From positions 1-54,463 of the forward strand of contig NZ_JAQFWP010000048.1 of assembly GCF_027706745.1 (NCBI RefSeq): a DNA stretch of 54,463 bases, read 5' to 3'. Positions 33,357 through 41,774 of this stretch are shown here, piece by piece; within the stretch, counting starts at the first letter, position 1; each line of letters opens with the position of its first letter. Both the position numbers and the translations under genes were made by a program. The stretch is from Nocardiopsis suaedae (lineage in GTDB: Bacteria; Actinomycetota; Actinomycetes; Streptosporangiales; Streptosporangiaceae). The notes under the pieces were generated by a model. It was not told where the DNA came from and made no database searches. It worked only from the letters and a program-made list of their open reading frames with translations.

Positions 33357-34238
33357 ATGTCCGATTCACGACACGCACCTGAGCGTCGCGCGAAGGCGAT
33401 CGCCGACGCGGTGGAGACCACATGGCATAGCGCCCATGGCCACGGCCGACTCGAAGTCCCCGCCTCGGTGGTCGCCGCGCTCTCGTTCCTCGCCCCGCCG
33501 CCTGACCGTCGCGCCGAGGTGGCCGACCGCATCACGGCGCTGGACACCGAACAGTTCACCGAGTTCATCCGACAGCAGTGGGAGGACTTCGTCCGCACCC
33601 GCCCTGACCTGACCACCCCCGCGTGGCCGCTGCTGGAGGTCTGGCACGGCCACCACCAGGCCACGGACGCCGTGCGCGAAGCCGCACGGGCCGCCGGCCG
33701 CGCGGCGATCGCGGCCGGCCCGTTCGAACTCACCGGGGTCCGGGAGACCCGCTGGGAGGTGGACCTGTTCGGCGTCCTGCTCACCACGATGCGGGGAACC
33801 AAGAGCGCCGCGGCACGGGGCCAGTACTACACTCCTGCGCCCGTCGCGGACGCTGCGGCGAGCCTGCTCATGGAGGACCTGGACAAGGCGCCGTGGGTCT
33901 ACGAACCCACCGCGGGCACGGGCGGCATGCTGCGGGCCGCCGCCCAGACCATGCGCATCCGCGGCAGAGACCCGGCTTCGGCCGTGTGGCTGGCGACCGA
34001 CATCGATCCGCTCGCGGTGGCGTGCGCGGCCGTGAACAGCGTCCTGTGGGAGCTCGGGCCCAAGGTGCTGCTCACCGTCTCCGATTCGCTCGCCGAAGAC
34101 CTGGATACGGCTCTGGAGTGGGCAATCGGCCAGCGGAACGAGACCTTGGCGATCGCGGAGCGCTTCCGGGAGTACAGAGCGGTGGTCGAAGCCTTCCGGG
34201 CAGCTCAGGACCTGCTCAATCGGAACACTGACCTCTGA
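33357..34238 (+). CDS. N6-adenine methyltransferase-like protein without visible NPPY motif
   Basis: Encodes 293 residues from ATG 33357 (GGAAGGAG 6 nt upstream). RGQYYTPAPVADAAASLL and the AdoMet-binding motif I (YEPTAGTGGML, about 182-192), then ATDIDPLAVACAAVN, are typical of HsdM/type I-like DNA methylases. The chain ends about 60 residues later without an NPPY/F catalytic motif, which would be expected after TVSDSLAED. It may be a shortened, non-catalytic AdoMet-binding protein, or its missing part may have been lost to the adjacent IS remnant, which ends exactly at 34239. Such short proteins are common on actinomycete elements. Confidence 0.7.
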   Translation: MSDSRHAPERRAKAIADAVETTWHSAHGHGRLEVPASVVAALSFLAPPPDRRAEVADRITALDTEQFTEFIRQQWEDFVRTRPDLTTPAWPLLEVWHGHHQATDAVREAARAAGRAAIAAGPFELTGVRETRWEVDLFGVLLTTMRGTKSAAARGQYYTPAPVADAAASLLMEDLDKAPWVYEPTAGTGGMLRAAAQTMRIRGRDPASAVWLATDIDPLAVACAAVNSVLWELGPKVLLTVSDSLAEDLDTALEWAIGQRNETLAIAERFREYRAVVEAFRAAQDLLNRNTDL

Positions 34239-34628
34239 TCACCGTGATTCGCGATTCTGCAGGACCAGCACCGCCCGGGCGATCTCTCCGTTGTAGGGGC
34301 AGCAACGAAGTGGCTTCAGAATGTCCCAGTTCCTGAACTGGGAGATCGCATGCTCGCTGGGCCCGCGCAACCGAGCGCGCCCGGAGTAGCTCGCCCTCTT
34401 CTTCCAGTACGGCTTGCCGCGTCCTTGCAAGGGCCAGAGCACAATCGGTGACAGGCTGACATACCCCGTGTCGCCCAGGCCGGACAGGACCATGGTCGCG
34501 ATCCACCCGGCGATGTGGAAGGGCATCGGCGCAGCGCGGCCTCGAGCGAGAGGGCCCAGTCGGCCAGGAGGCGCGCGGTCTCGCGCGCCTACCGCCAGGC
34601 GGCTCTTCAGGCCCTCGATGCCGGACAC
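34239..34628 (-). pseudogene. IS5-family-like transposase C-terminal remnant
   Basis: On the minus strand the last 60-70 residues read KKRASYSGRARLRGP, a final Glu-containing SEHAISQFRNWDILKPLRCCPYNGEIARAVLVLQNRE, matching the end of DDE-type IS5 transposases (E followed by xxxxxLKxWRIL...RCCP). The upstream half is eroded (Arg/Pro-rich), and no DDE Asp residues are found. Terminal inverted repeats are not visible. It abuts the 3' end of the methylase-like gene. Confidence 0.7.
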
Positions 34629-34688
34629 TATTGGACGCTTCCTCGCCGGCGTGAAGCGCGGTGAGCTTTAACCTGCCCGCCAACCAGC

Positions 34689-34727
34689 AAGGGGCTCCAT
34701 GCCAGCGGGAACCGGCGTGGAGCCCTT
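34689..34727. terminator. Terminator-like hairpin near the IS remnant
   Basis: AAGGGGCTCCATGCC (34689-34703) pairs with GGCGTGGAGCCCTT (34714-34727) with one bulge and one wobble and a 10-nt loop. The rest of 34629-35052 contains no supported gene; a T-run CCTTTTTTT at about 35026-35036 lies just ahead of the next gene's ribosome binding site. Confidence 0.5.
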
Positions 34728-35052
34728 ACCTATGTCGCGACCCGTTCACGCCACCCCCGTGGGGTGACACCCGGCGGCGCCCGCCACACCGTCGGGGCGG
34801 CGTCGACGCGGTGGCGCCCCTGACTTCGGGGCCCTGGCGGCCGGGTCAGTGTCGTGGTGTCGCTGGGCGTGCCCTGTGGGTGCCTCGGTCGCGTCCGGTG
34901 TGTGCGCAGATGGGGAGGCTCAGGTGTGTTGCTCCGTGAGTGCGTTGATTTTCGGGAATCCGTGTAGGGGTGGGTGGCGGGTGTCTAGGCTGGTACCTCC
35001 CTCGTGTGTCGCGGGAGCCGCCGCCCCCTTTTTTTGAGGAAGGTCTCGGCCT

Positions 35053-38000
35053 GTGGAAGACCTGGTCCTGTCGGTCTCGGAGTTCACCCACGCCGCCGGG
35101 CGGATGCGGTGGCGCTGGACCCTGTCCACCCCCACCGGTGAGCCGCTGGCGGGCCATGATGTGCGCCTGGAGTACGGGCCGTGGCAGTTCGAGGCGTTCA
35201 CCAACCTGCCGGGCTACCTGGCGCGCACCACCGCCCCCGACACCCGCCTGGACCAGGAAGCGAAAACCCTGCGTGAGCTGGGGGAGTGGATTGCCGAAGA
35301 AGTCTACGGGCCGCAGATCATGGAGCGCCTGGGGCGGCGGCGCGGCGGGGCCGTGGTGCGCGTCGAGGTCCCGCCCGAGGCCCGCGTGCTGGCCTACCGG
35401 CCGCTGGAGGCGGCCGTGCTCGACGGGCGGCCGCTGATCGCCCACCGCCTCGTGCTGGTCTGGGACCTGGCCGTCGGGGAGCCGGTGGAGGTGGACAAGG
35501 ATCCGGTGGGGGAGAGGTTGCGGGTGCTGGCGCTGTTCAGCTTGCCCGAAGGCGAGACGGCGTTGAACCTGCGCAAGGAGCGCCGCGGCCTGGAACGGCT
35601 GCTGGAGGGCATCGCCAGGACCCGGGGCAAGGCCGTCGAGCTGCGCGTGGTCCAGTACGGCGCCACCCTGGAGAGCCTCCAAGAGGTGGTGGAGGACGGG
35701 CAGGGATGGGATGTGCTGCACCTGTCCGGCCACGGCGCGCGCGGCGTGTTCGTGCTGGAGGACGAGCACGGGGCCGCCCGCCGTGTCTCGACGGGCGAGC
35801 TGTGCGAGCACCTGGTGCCGCTGGCGCGGCGGACCCGGCTGGTGGTGGCCTCCTCTTGCTCCTCGGCCGACGGCGAGGTTGCCGAGCAGATGCGGCTGCT
35901 GGACCTGGCCGCCCCGAGCCGCGCCTCCGATCCTCCGCAGCAGGACACCCCTGACGGCGGGGACGGGGAGAAGGTGTCGGCGCTGGCGCTCGCGCTCGCC
36001 CGGGAGTTGGGGTGTGCGGTGGTGGGGATGCGCTACCCGGTCGTCGACGACTTCGCCATCGACTTCTCGGCCGCGCTGTACGAGCTGGTGGTGGGCAAGG
36101 CCAACCCGCTGGGCCGGGCGATGGGCCACGCGGTGCCCCGGGCGGCCGCCGACCCGCCGACCCCCGGCTGCCCGGCGATCAGCGCGGTGACCCCGGTGCT
36201 GGTGGGGGCCGGCGCCGCGGAAGTGGAACTGGACGCGCCCGCGGCCCGCACGGCCTCCACGCAGGAGGAGAGCGAGCGCAGGCAGGCACAGCACCGCAAA
36301 CGGTCCAACCTCCCTGATCCAGGAGAGCACTTCGTGGGGCGGGGCGCGCTGATGGCCCGCGCCCACCGGCTGCTGCACCATGAAAGCGGCGTTCCCGGGG
36401 CGGTGTTCCTGGGGATGGCCGGGGCGGGCAAGACCGCGATCGCCACCGAACTGGTGTGGCTGCGCTGCGACGACTTCGACCATGTGGTGTGGTTCCAGGT
36501 GCCGGAGGAGGGCAGAGGGGATGTGTACGGGGCGCTGGCGAACCTGGCCGGGGAGATGGAGCGCAAGATCCCCGGCCTGAACATGTCCCGCCTTCTCGGC
36601 GACACGGGCAAGCTGGAAGCGTTCCTGCCTGATCTCACCAGCTGGTTCCGCGACGAGTCCATCCTGCTGGTCATCGACAACCTCGAACCCCTGCTGACCG
36701 GGCAGAACAACTGGAAGGACCCCCGGTGGGGCAGCCTCCTGGCTGCCGCCATGGAGCACCAAGGCTATGGGCGGGTGGTGCTGACCAGCCGCTACCGGCC
36801 CCCTGGCCTGCCCGACCATGTGCGGGTGGAGCGGGTGGACCCTTTGCCGTTGGACGAGGCGGTGCTGCTGGCCCGCCAGCACCCCCGCCTGCGCTCCCTG
36901 TTCGACGCCTACGCCGCCGATCCGACCACCGATGACGGCGAGCTGCTGCGCCGCCTGCTGGTGGCCACCCAGGGACACCCTAAGCTGATCGAGCTGGCCG
37001 CGGCCCGCGCCGCCACACCCGACGAGCTGGCGGTGTTCCTGGAGGACCCGCAGCGGGTGTGGGGCGGCGGGGTCGACGCCGGAGCCTACCTGGCCGGGGG
37101 TGAGCCCACCGCAGGAGTGGAGGACTTCACTCGGGTGCTGCACACCTGGACCCGCCGGGCCCTGGACGGGGCCCGTGAAGCGGAGCATCTGCTGGCCGCG
37201 GTGCTGGCCTGCTTGGAAGACGACGACTGCAACTCGGCGGTGCTGGACGCCAACTGGGGTGACATCTGGGAGCGCCTGGGCAAGGAGGGCCCGGCGCCCA
37301 ACTGGCGCGTCCTGCTGGAGGGGCTTGAGGCCCGGGCCCTGTGCTCCACCCAACCCCTCGATGAAGAGGTGGTGCGGGTGGGGGTGCATCCGGAGGTGGC
37401 CGCCGCCCTGGCCGACCACGCCCCCGACGGGGTGCCCGAGGCGGTCGACCACGAACTCGCCGCCTACTGGGCCACGCTCGCCAGATACATGTTGGACAAC
37501 GAGACCAGTGGCCAGTTGGGGCGGGGGGTGGTGGCGGCGGCGCGGCACGCGCTGCCCTACCTACACCGCACCGGCGATACCGGAACCGCGCTGGTGCTGA
37601 TCGGGCAGGCCCTGAACCGGGATGGCTCGGCCGCGGTGCGTGGTGCGATGCTGGGTTGGCTGGAGCGTCTAGCCCGCGACACCCGGGGCACTGACCACCA
37701 GAACGGTGCCGAGTACCTGATTGGGGTGCTGCTGCTGCGCACCTCCCCCCAGGAGGGCGAGCGGAGGTTGGCAGCCCTGCGGGACCGGTACGCGGCCGAA
37801 GGTGACCACAAGCAGGCCCGAGTGGTCGCCACCCGACTGGCCGACCACTACCGGGCCCAGGGGCGCCTGGGTGAGGCGTTGGAGACGGCCGAGCAGGACA
37901 TCGCCCACAGTGAGAAGACCGGACAGGGCCCCTGGACCCGGCTGGCAGACCAGGGGAGGCGACTGCAGATTCTCATCGCCCGGGGCGAACATGCCCAGGT

Positions 38001-38811
38001 GCTCCAGGAGGTCCAGACGCTGCTGGAGGAGGCCGGGCACCTGCCCGTCCCCGATCCCGCCACCGAAACCGTCGACACGTGGGACGTCCACGAAGGGCTC
38101 CTCGACACCGCCCGCTCGGCCGCTGTAAGGCTGGAGCGGTGGCGGGAATGCCTGGAGCTGACCGCCCGCATCCGCACCTCCCAGCAACGGCGCGGCGCAA
38201 GTGAACTGGAGGCCACACGCACCCGGTTCAACGACTACAGCCCTCTTCTGGGCCTAGGCCGCCTGGCCGAGGCCCATACTCTTCTGGAGGAATGCCGCAC
38301 CGTCTACGAGACCCACCAGGCCTGGGACAGCTTGGGGAAGGTATTCAGCGCCTGGGCGGACCTGGAGCATAGGCGGGGCCGGGTGGAGCAGGCAGCCGCC
38401 CGGGGGAAGGACGCGCTGCGCTACCTCTACCGCCGACGCCCGGTCGACCCCGAAAGTGTCAAGGTCGGCCACAACAACCTCGGCAGCTACCTGGCCCGGG
38501 GAGGGGATGTCGCTGGGGGGTTGGCCCACCAGCTGGCCGCCCTACTGCTCTCAACCCTGACCACCGGAAAACCCCACCCGCAGATTCTGGTTAACACCGC
38601 ACTCTCCCTGCACAGGCTGGGTGGGGCACCGGCACCCGACACCTTTGCGGCGGTGCGCGAGGTGGTCGAGCGGGTGGACGGGGTGGGGTTCGCGGCCCTG
38701 ACCGCTACGTTCACCACACCCGAGCAGGCCGAGGAGGTCCTGCGCCGCCTGCTCGCCGATGCCCGGGAGGCCGTCCAGCACATCCCCGCCGGAGAAGAAG
38801 TGGAGAAGTGA
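35053..38811 (+). CDS. CHAT protease-STAND ATPase-TPR protein, candidate immune sensor
   Basis: Encodes 1252 residues from GTG 35053 (GGAAGG 8 nt upstream). After a beta-rich N-terminus, a caspase-like CHAT domain (about 150-395) shows its catalytic pair: VLHLSGHG (H227) and VVASSCSS (C269). A STAND/NB-ARC-type ATPase follows at about 420-700, with Walker A GMAGAGKT (454-461), Walker B ILLVIDN (D542) and a sensor-like LTSRYRPP. The last 450 residues are TPR-like helices, a common ligand-sensing arrangement. In characterised systems STAND proteins oligomerise on recognising a phage or stress signal and switch on an N-terminal effector, here a protease. The gene heads a three-gene operon. Target of the protease and trigger are unknown; a developmental rather than defensive role remains possible. 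Confidence 0.85.
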   Translation: MEDLVLSVSEFTHAAGRMRWRWTLSTPTGEPLAGHDVRLEYGPWQFEAFTNLPGYLARTTAPDTRLDQEAKTLRELGEWIAEEVYGPQIMERLGRRRGGAVVRVEVPPEARVLAYRPLEAAVLDGRPLIAHRLVLVWDLAVGEPVEVDKDPVGERLRVLALFSLPEGETALNLRKERRGLERLLEGIARTRGKAVELRVVQYGATLESLQEVVEDGQGWDVLHLSGHGARGVFVLEDEHGAARRVSTGELCEHLVPLARRTRLVVASSCSSADGEVAEQMRLLDLAAPSRASDPPQQDTPDGGDGEKVSALALALARELGCAVVGMRYPVVDDFAIDFSAALYELVVGKANPLGRAMGHAVPRAAADPPTPGCPAISAVTPVLVGAGAAEVELDAPAARTASTQEESERRQAQHRKRSNLPDPGEHFVGRGALMARAHRLLHHESGVPGAVFLGMAGAGKTAIATELVWLRCDDFDHVVWFQVPEEGRGDVYGALANLAGEMERKIPGLNMSRLLGDTGKLEAFLPDLTSWFRDESILLVIDNLEPLLTGQNNWKDPRWGSLLAAAMEHQGYGRVVLTSRYRPPGLPDHVRVERVDPLPLDEAVLLARQHPRLRSLFDAYAADPTTDDGELLRRLLVATQGHPKLIELAAARAATPDELAVFLEDPQRVWGGGVDAGAYLAGGEPTAGVEDFTRVLHTWTRRALDGAREAEHLLAAVLACLEDDDCNSAVLDANWGDIWERLGKEGPAPNWRVLLEGLEARALCSTQPLDEEVVRVGVHPEVAAALADHAPDGVPEAVDHELAAYWATLARYMLDNETSGQLGRGVVAAARHALPYLHRTGDTGTALVLIGQALNRDGSAAVRGAMLGWLERLARDTRGTDHQNGAEYLIGVLLLRTSPQEGERRLAALRDRYAAEGDHKQARVVATRLADHYRAQGRLGEALETAEQDIAHSEKTGQGPWTRLADQGRRLQILIARGEHAQVLQEVQTLLEEAGHLPVPDPATETVDTWDVHEGLLDTARSAAVRLERWRECLELTARIRTSQQRRGASELEATRTRFNDYSPLLGLGRLAEAHTLLEECRTVYETHQAWDSLGKVFSAWADLEHRRGRVEQAAARGKDALRYLYRRRPVDPESVKVGHNNLGSYLARGGDVAGGLAHQLAALLLSTLTTGKPHPQILVNTALSLHRLGGAPAPDTFAAVREVVERVDGVGFAALTATFTTPEQAEEVLRRLLADAREAVQHIPAGEEVEK

Positions 38812-38818
38812 GACCGCT

Positions 38819-38941
38819 GTGACCACCCCGCCGCAGCCCGGGCCGCCCAACCGCGGCGACCCCCCGCACCCGCCCCGTTGCCCCTATTGCTGGGAAACGC
38901 CGCCGACCCACCGGCCCGACTGCCCCACCCGGCCCCGCTGA
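38819..38941 (+). CDS. Small Pro-rich putative zinc peptide
   Basis: Encodes 40 residues from GTG 38819, 7 nt after the CHAT protein's stop. It is very rich in proline and ends with CPYCWETPPTHRPDC, a C-x2-C-x8-H-x3-C arrangement able to bind one zinc ion. Its TGA overlaps the ATG of the membrane-protein gene (TGATG), which argues for translation. Possible roles are protease substrate or regulator of the system (inference). A real gene is likely but unproven. Confidence 0.55.
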   Translation: MTTPPQPGPPNRGDPPHPPRCPYCWETPPTHRPDCPTRPR

Positions 38942-39579
38942 TGCGGCTCCTACGCAAACGGAAGCGCCAACCAGCCACCCCGGAGCAACCGCCCGCCCGG
39001 GCGGTGCCGAGGTGGCAGGTGCCGCTGCCGCACGGGCGCACCGAGTCCATCCGGGCCATGGGCACCATCGCCGCCCCGCTGCTGGGCGGCTTCAGCCTCG
39101 CCGCGACCGCGACGCTGGTCACCGCCGAACAACCGCCGCCGCTGACAGGGTGGGCGCTGGTAGCGCTCGTGGCCGCCGCGGTCGGGTTCGTGTTCTGCGT
39201 GCAGTTCACCGCCGCCGGGCTGGGGTATGCGGCAACCCCTGAGGAGCGCCTGGCCTGGTTCCCGGCCGCCGCAACCGATGCGGAGCTGATGGCGCGCCTG
39301 GAGCGCGTGCAGGCCATGGACGCCGACCTGGAGAACCGCTACATCCACCGGGCCCGCTTGACCTACCGGGTCGCATTGGTGGCCTTCCTGGCCGGGATCA
39401 TGCTGATCTGCATTCCCGACAGCCTGGACTGGCCGCGCATCACCGCCGCCGGGCTGGCGGGGGCCGCGCTGGCCGTCGAGCTGGTGTGGCTGGCCGCCAA
39501 CGCGCTGGGACGCTACCCGCAGTGGCTGCTGCCCTCCTACCGCACGCCCGACCCAAAGGAGGCCCCGGACCGGAAGTGA
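38941..39579 (+). CDS. Four-helix membrane protein of the CHAT-STAND operon
   Basis: Encodes 212 residues from ATG 38941, which overlaps the previous stop. A basic, cytoplasmic N-terminus of about 40 residues is followed by two membrane segments (about 42-62 and 70-95), a charged helical stretch (about 96-140) with EERLAWFP, and two more (about 142-160 and 166-188), then a charged tail. No family is recognised. The fixed coupling to the CHAT-STAND gene makes it a candidate downstream effector: a pore or membrane protein released or activated by cleavage. It could equally anchor the complex. Confidence 0.72.
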   Translation: MRLLRKRKRQPATPEQPPARAVPRWQVPLPHGRTESIRAMGTIAAPLLGGFSLAATATLVTAEQPPPLTGWALVALVAAAVGFVFCVQFTAAGLGYAATPEERLAWFPAAATDAELMARLERVQAMDADLENRYIHRARLTYRVALVAFLAGIMLICIPDSLDWPRITAAGLAGAALAVELVWLAANALGRYPQWLLPSYRTPDPKEAPDRK

Positions 39580-39695
39580 CAACCGGCCGACCCACAGCCT
39601 CACACACCCCAGCACCCGCCCCGAGCGGTCGGCGTTCCGCCCATGCCGCTGCTTGGGTTTGATGCGGATAGGCGCCCGGGCCATGAGTGCGGAAG

Positions 39696-39724
39696 GAGAG
39701 CCGACGGGGAACCCGTCGGCTCTC
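39696..39724. terminator. Bidirectional terminator between convergent operons
   Basis: A perfect 13-bp stem (39696-39708 with 39712-39724) around a 3-nt loop lies between the membrane-protein gene (ends 39579, plus) and the NlpC/P60 gene (ends 39805, minus). No other feature is seen in 39580-39804. Confidence 0.75.
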
Positions 39725-39804
39725 TGGCCGTGAGGTGCGCCAAGCGACCAAGCAAAGCAAGCGCCTCGGCCGTCTATGAGCCTAGCGAGCACGGCGGCCT
39801 ACGG

Positions 39805-40887
39805 CTATGGGGGTGGACTGACCGCTCCCATGAAGCGCGGGCTGTAGAACTCGCCCTGTACGGGCTCGGTGCGGACGGTTTTGCCGGAGGACGGTGCGTT
39901 CACCATCTGGCCCTCGCCGATGTACATCGTCACGTGGGATGGGGCCGGACCGGGGGCGCCGGCGTCGGTGGTGTCGTAGAACAGGAGATCGCCGGGCTGG
40001 AGCGCGTCGAGGGAGACCCGTTCGCCTGCCTGGTACTGGTCGGTGGTCACCCGCGGGATGTCGACCCCGGCGGCGGCCCATGCCCCTTGGACCAGGCTGG
40101 AGCAGTCGTAGGCGTCAGGGCCGTTGGCGCCGTAGACGTAGGGCTTTCCAAGCTGCTGAAGTGCCCACTCGACCGCGGCGCGCTCGCCTTGGCCCGCCGG
40201 GCCGGGCGCGTCGCCCGCAGCAGGTGCGGCGGGAACCGCGTCGAAGCGGTCGATCTCGGTGAGCACCTGGTCCACGTACCAGTCGGCGTTGTTGTAGCGG
40301 AACAGGGCCCGGGAGAGCTGGTCGCGGTCGTTGAAGTCGACGTTCCCGCCGCCGCTCATGCACAGCTCGCGGGCGCTGGCCAGGGCGCTGTCGTAGGCGT
40401 TGTGCGGGTCGGTGGTGCCGTCTGCGTTGCCATCGGCGCCGTAGGTGGACCAGCCGCTGGGCAGGTGCTGGTTCGGGCCGACGGCCCGGTCGTATTCGGT
40501 GTCGCCGTCCCAGCGGCCGCCGTCGGTGTCGTAGTGCGGGGTGAGGTTGCCGCCGTTGCCCGAGCCGTCGAGGCGGGGGCCGATCATCGGCGGGGAGACG
40601 TCGCCTTCGGGTGAGATGTCGTGCCCGGCGAGCAGGTCGGATTCGACCTTGCCGATTCCGGCGAGGACCTGCCACCGCATCCCGGTGCATCCGGGGAACT
40701 CCTGCTCCAGAGCGGCAGGGGCGCGCACGTAGGCGTCCAGAAGCGTGTCCGGAACTCCTTCCACGCCCTGTGGGGCGGAAGCGGAAGGGGCACTGCCGCT
40801 GAGCGCTGCGGTGAACGTTGAGATCGCGATGCCGACCAGCAGCACGGGGACGAGCAGGAGCGCCAGCAGGCAGCCGGGGCTACCCAT
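39805..40887 (-). CDS. Lytic transglycosylase plus NlpC/P60 peptidase (VirB1-like)
   Basis: Encodes 360 residues from ATG 40887, with AGGAG upstream; GTG 40902 is an alternative. One N-terminal membrane segment (CLLALLLVPVLLVGIAIS), then a transglycosylase-like domain with GIGKVESD (Glu about 81) and FRYNNADWYVDQVL, a Pro/Ala linker (about 220-240) and a C40 peptidase with YDCSSLVQGAW (catalytic Cys about 260) and SHVTMYIG (His). It opens peptidoglycan for the conjugation channel. It is the last gene of the conjugation operon and overlaps the relaxation gene. Confidence 0.9.
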   Translation of the reverse strand: MGSPGCLLALLLVPVLLVGIAISTFTAALSGSAPSASAPQGVEGVPDTLLDAYVRAPAALEQEFPGCTGMRWQVLAGIGKVESDLLAGHDISPEGDVSPPMIGPRLDGSGNGGNLTPHYDTDGGRWDGDTEYDRAVGPNQHLPSGWSTYGADGNADGTTDPHNAYDSALASARELCMSGGGNVDFNDRDQLSRALFRYNNADWYVDQVLTEIDRFDAVPAAPAAGDAPGPAGQGERAAVEWALQQLGKPYVYGANGPDAYDCSSLVQGAWAAAGVDIPRVTTDQYQAGERVSLDALQPGDLLFYDTTDAGAPGPAPSHVTMYIGEGQMVNAPSSGKTVRTEPVQGEFYSPRFMGAVSPPP

Positions 40888-41761
40888 CGGGCTCCTCCCC
40901 ACCCTCCTCCCAGCCGGGCAGGAACGGCTGGTGCGGGGCCGGCGCTCCCAGTTCGGCGAGTGTGCGCTGCCACGTCTGTCCGAAGGGCGTCCAGACGCGG
41001 TCGGCGGGGTGGGCGCCGTGCACCCCGGTCGCCGCGGGGACCGGGGGTTCGCCGACGTAGCGGTGGAGGTTCTCGGCTCGCTTGGCCGAGGGGAGCCAGA
41101 ACAGCACGGTGCCCTGGTGGCCGGTCAGCCGGGACAGCTCGTGGTAGGCGTCGAGCTTGGCCGCCAGGCGGCGCAGCGGTTCGGTCCCACGGTCGTACTC
41201 GAGGAAGAAGAGCACGGCGTGCTCGCCTTCGCTCCAGTGCCCGGCGGCGTCGGGTCGGACGACGTCGCCGAACTGCTGCTCGCACTCGCGGGCGGTCCGC
41301 CACGCCAAGCGCGCGCGGCGCACGCGGGCGAGGTTGGTCAGGTCGACGAAGAAGTCGTTGGTGCCGATGGTGTGGTCGAGCGAGCTGCGGTAGGCCACCG
41401 CGAGGACGCGGTCGCGTCGGTATCCCCACTCTCGGGCCGTGGTGCCGTGCTCGGCGGCGAGGATCTCCGCCCCTGGGGCGTCGAGGAGGTAGTGCCACGG
41501 GGCGCTTCCCACCGGGGTCCAGGGGCGGAAGCGCTCCAGGGCGCGCAGCCGGTACAGCGTGAGCAGCCGGGTCTTGGCCGAGGAGTAAGAGGCGAACTCC
41601 AGGCGGGCGATCTGGTCGGTGGTCAGGACGCGATGGCGGTGAACCAGGCGCATGATGCGCAGGTCGCGCGGGGTCAGGCGGCTGATGAGCCGGTGGATCG
41701 CCTCGGGCGTGGTGCGGGGGCGGACGACGTCGCGGTGGTCGGGGCGAGGGGAAAGGCGCAC
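40880..41761 (-). CDS. Replication-relaxation family protein
   Basis: Encodes 293 residues. The winged-helix start (RLTPRDLRIMRLVHRHRVLTTDQIARLEFAS) and the later YRSSLDHTIGTNDFFVDL with FFLEYDRGTEPLRRLAAKLDAY match the replication-relaxation family (Pfam 'Replic_Relax'), found on many actinomycete plasmids and conjugative elements. It probably binds the transfer or replication origin and helps strand opening. No classical relaxase is seen in the window, so this protein may assist one encoded elsewhere. Confidence 0.85.
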   Translation of the reverse strand: MRLSPRPDHRDVVRPRTTPEAIHRLISRLTPRDLRIMRLVHRHRVLTTDQIARLEFASYSSAKTRLLTLYRLRALERFRPWTPVGSAPWHYLLDAPGAEILAAEHGTTAREWGYRRDRVLAVAYRSSLDHTIGTNDFFVDLTNLARVRRARLAWRTARECEQQFGDVVRPDAAGHWSEGEHAVLFFLEYDRGTEPLRRLAAKLDAYHELSRLTGHQGTVLFWLPSAKRAENLHRYVGEPPVPAATGVHGAHPADRVWTPFGQTWQRTLAELGAPAPHQPFLPGWEEGGEEPDG

Positions 41762-41774
41762 GGCGGTACCTCCT

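Noticed and set aside
34846-37548. 900-codon open frame on the minus strand opposite the CHAT-STAND gene
   Set aside because: Composition is dominated by Gly, Arg, His, Gln and Pro, as expected for the complement of a very GC-rich gene; the plus-strand frame shows clear CHAT and NTPase motifs.
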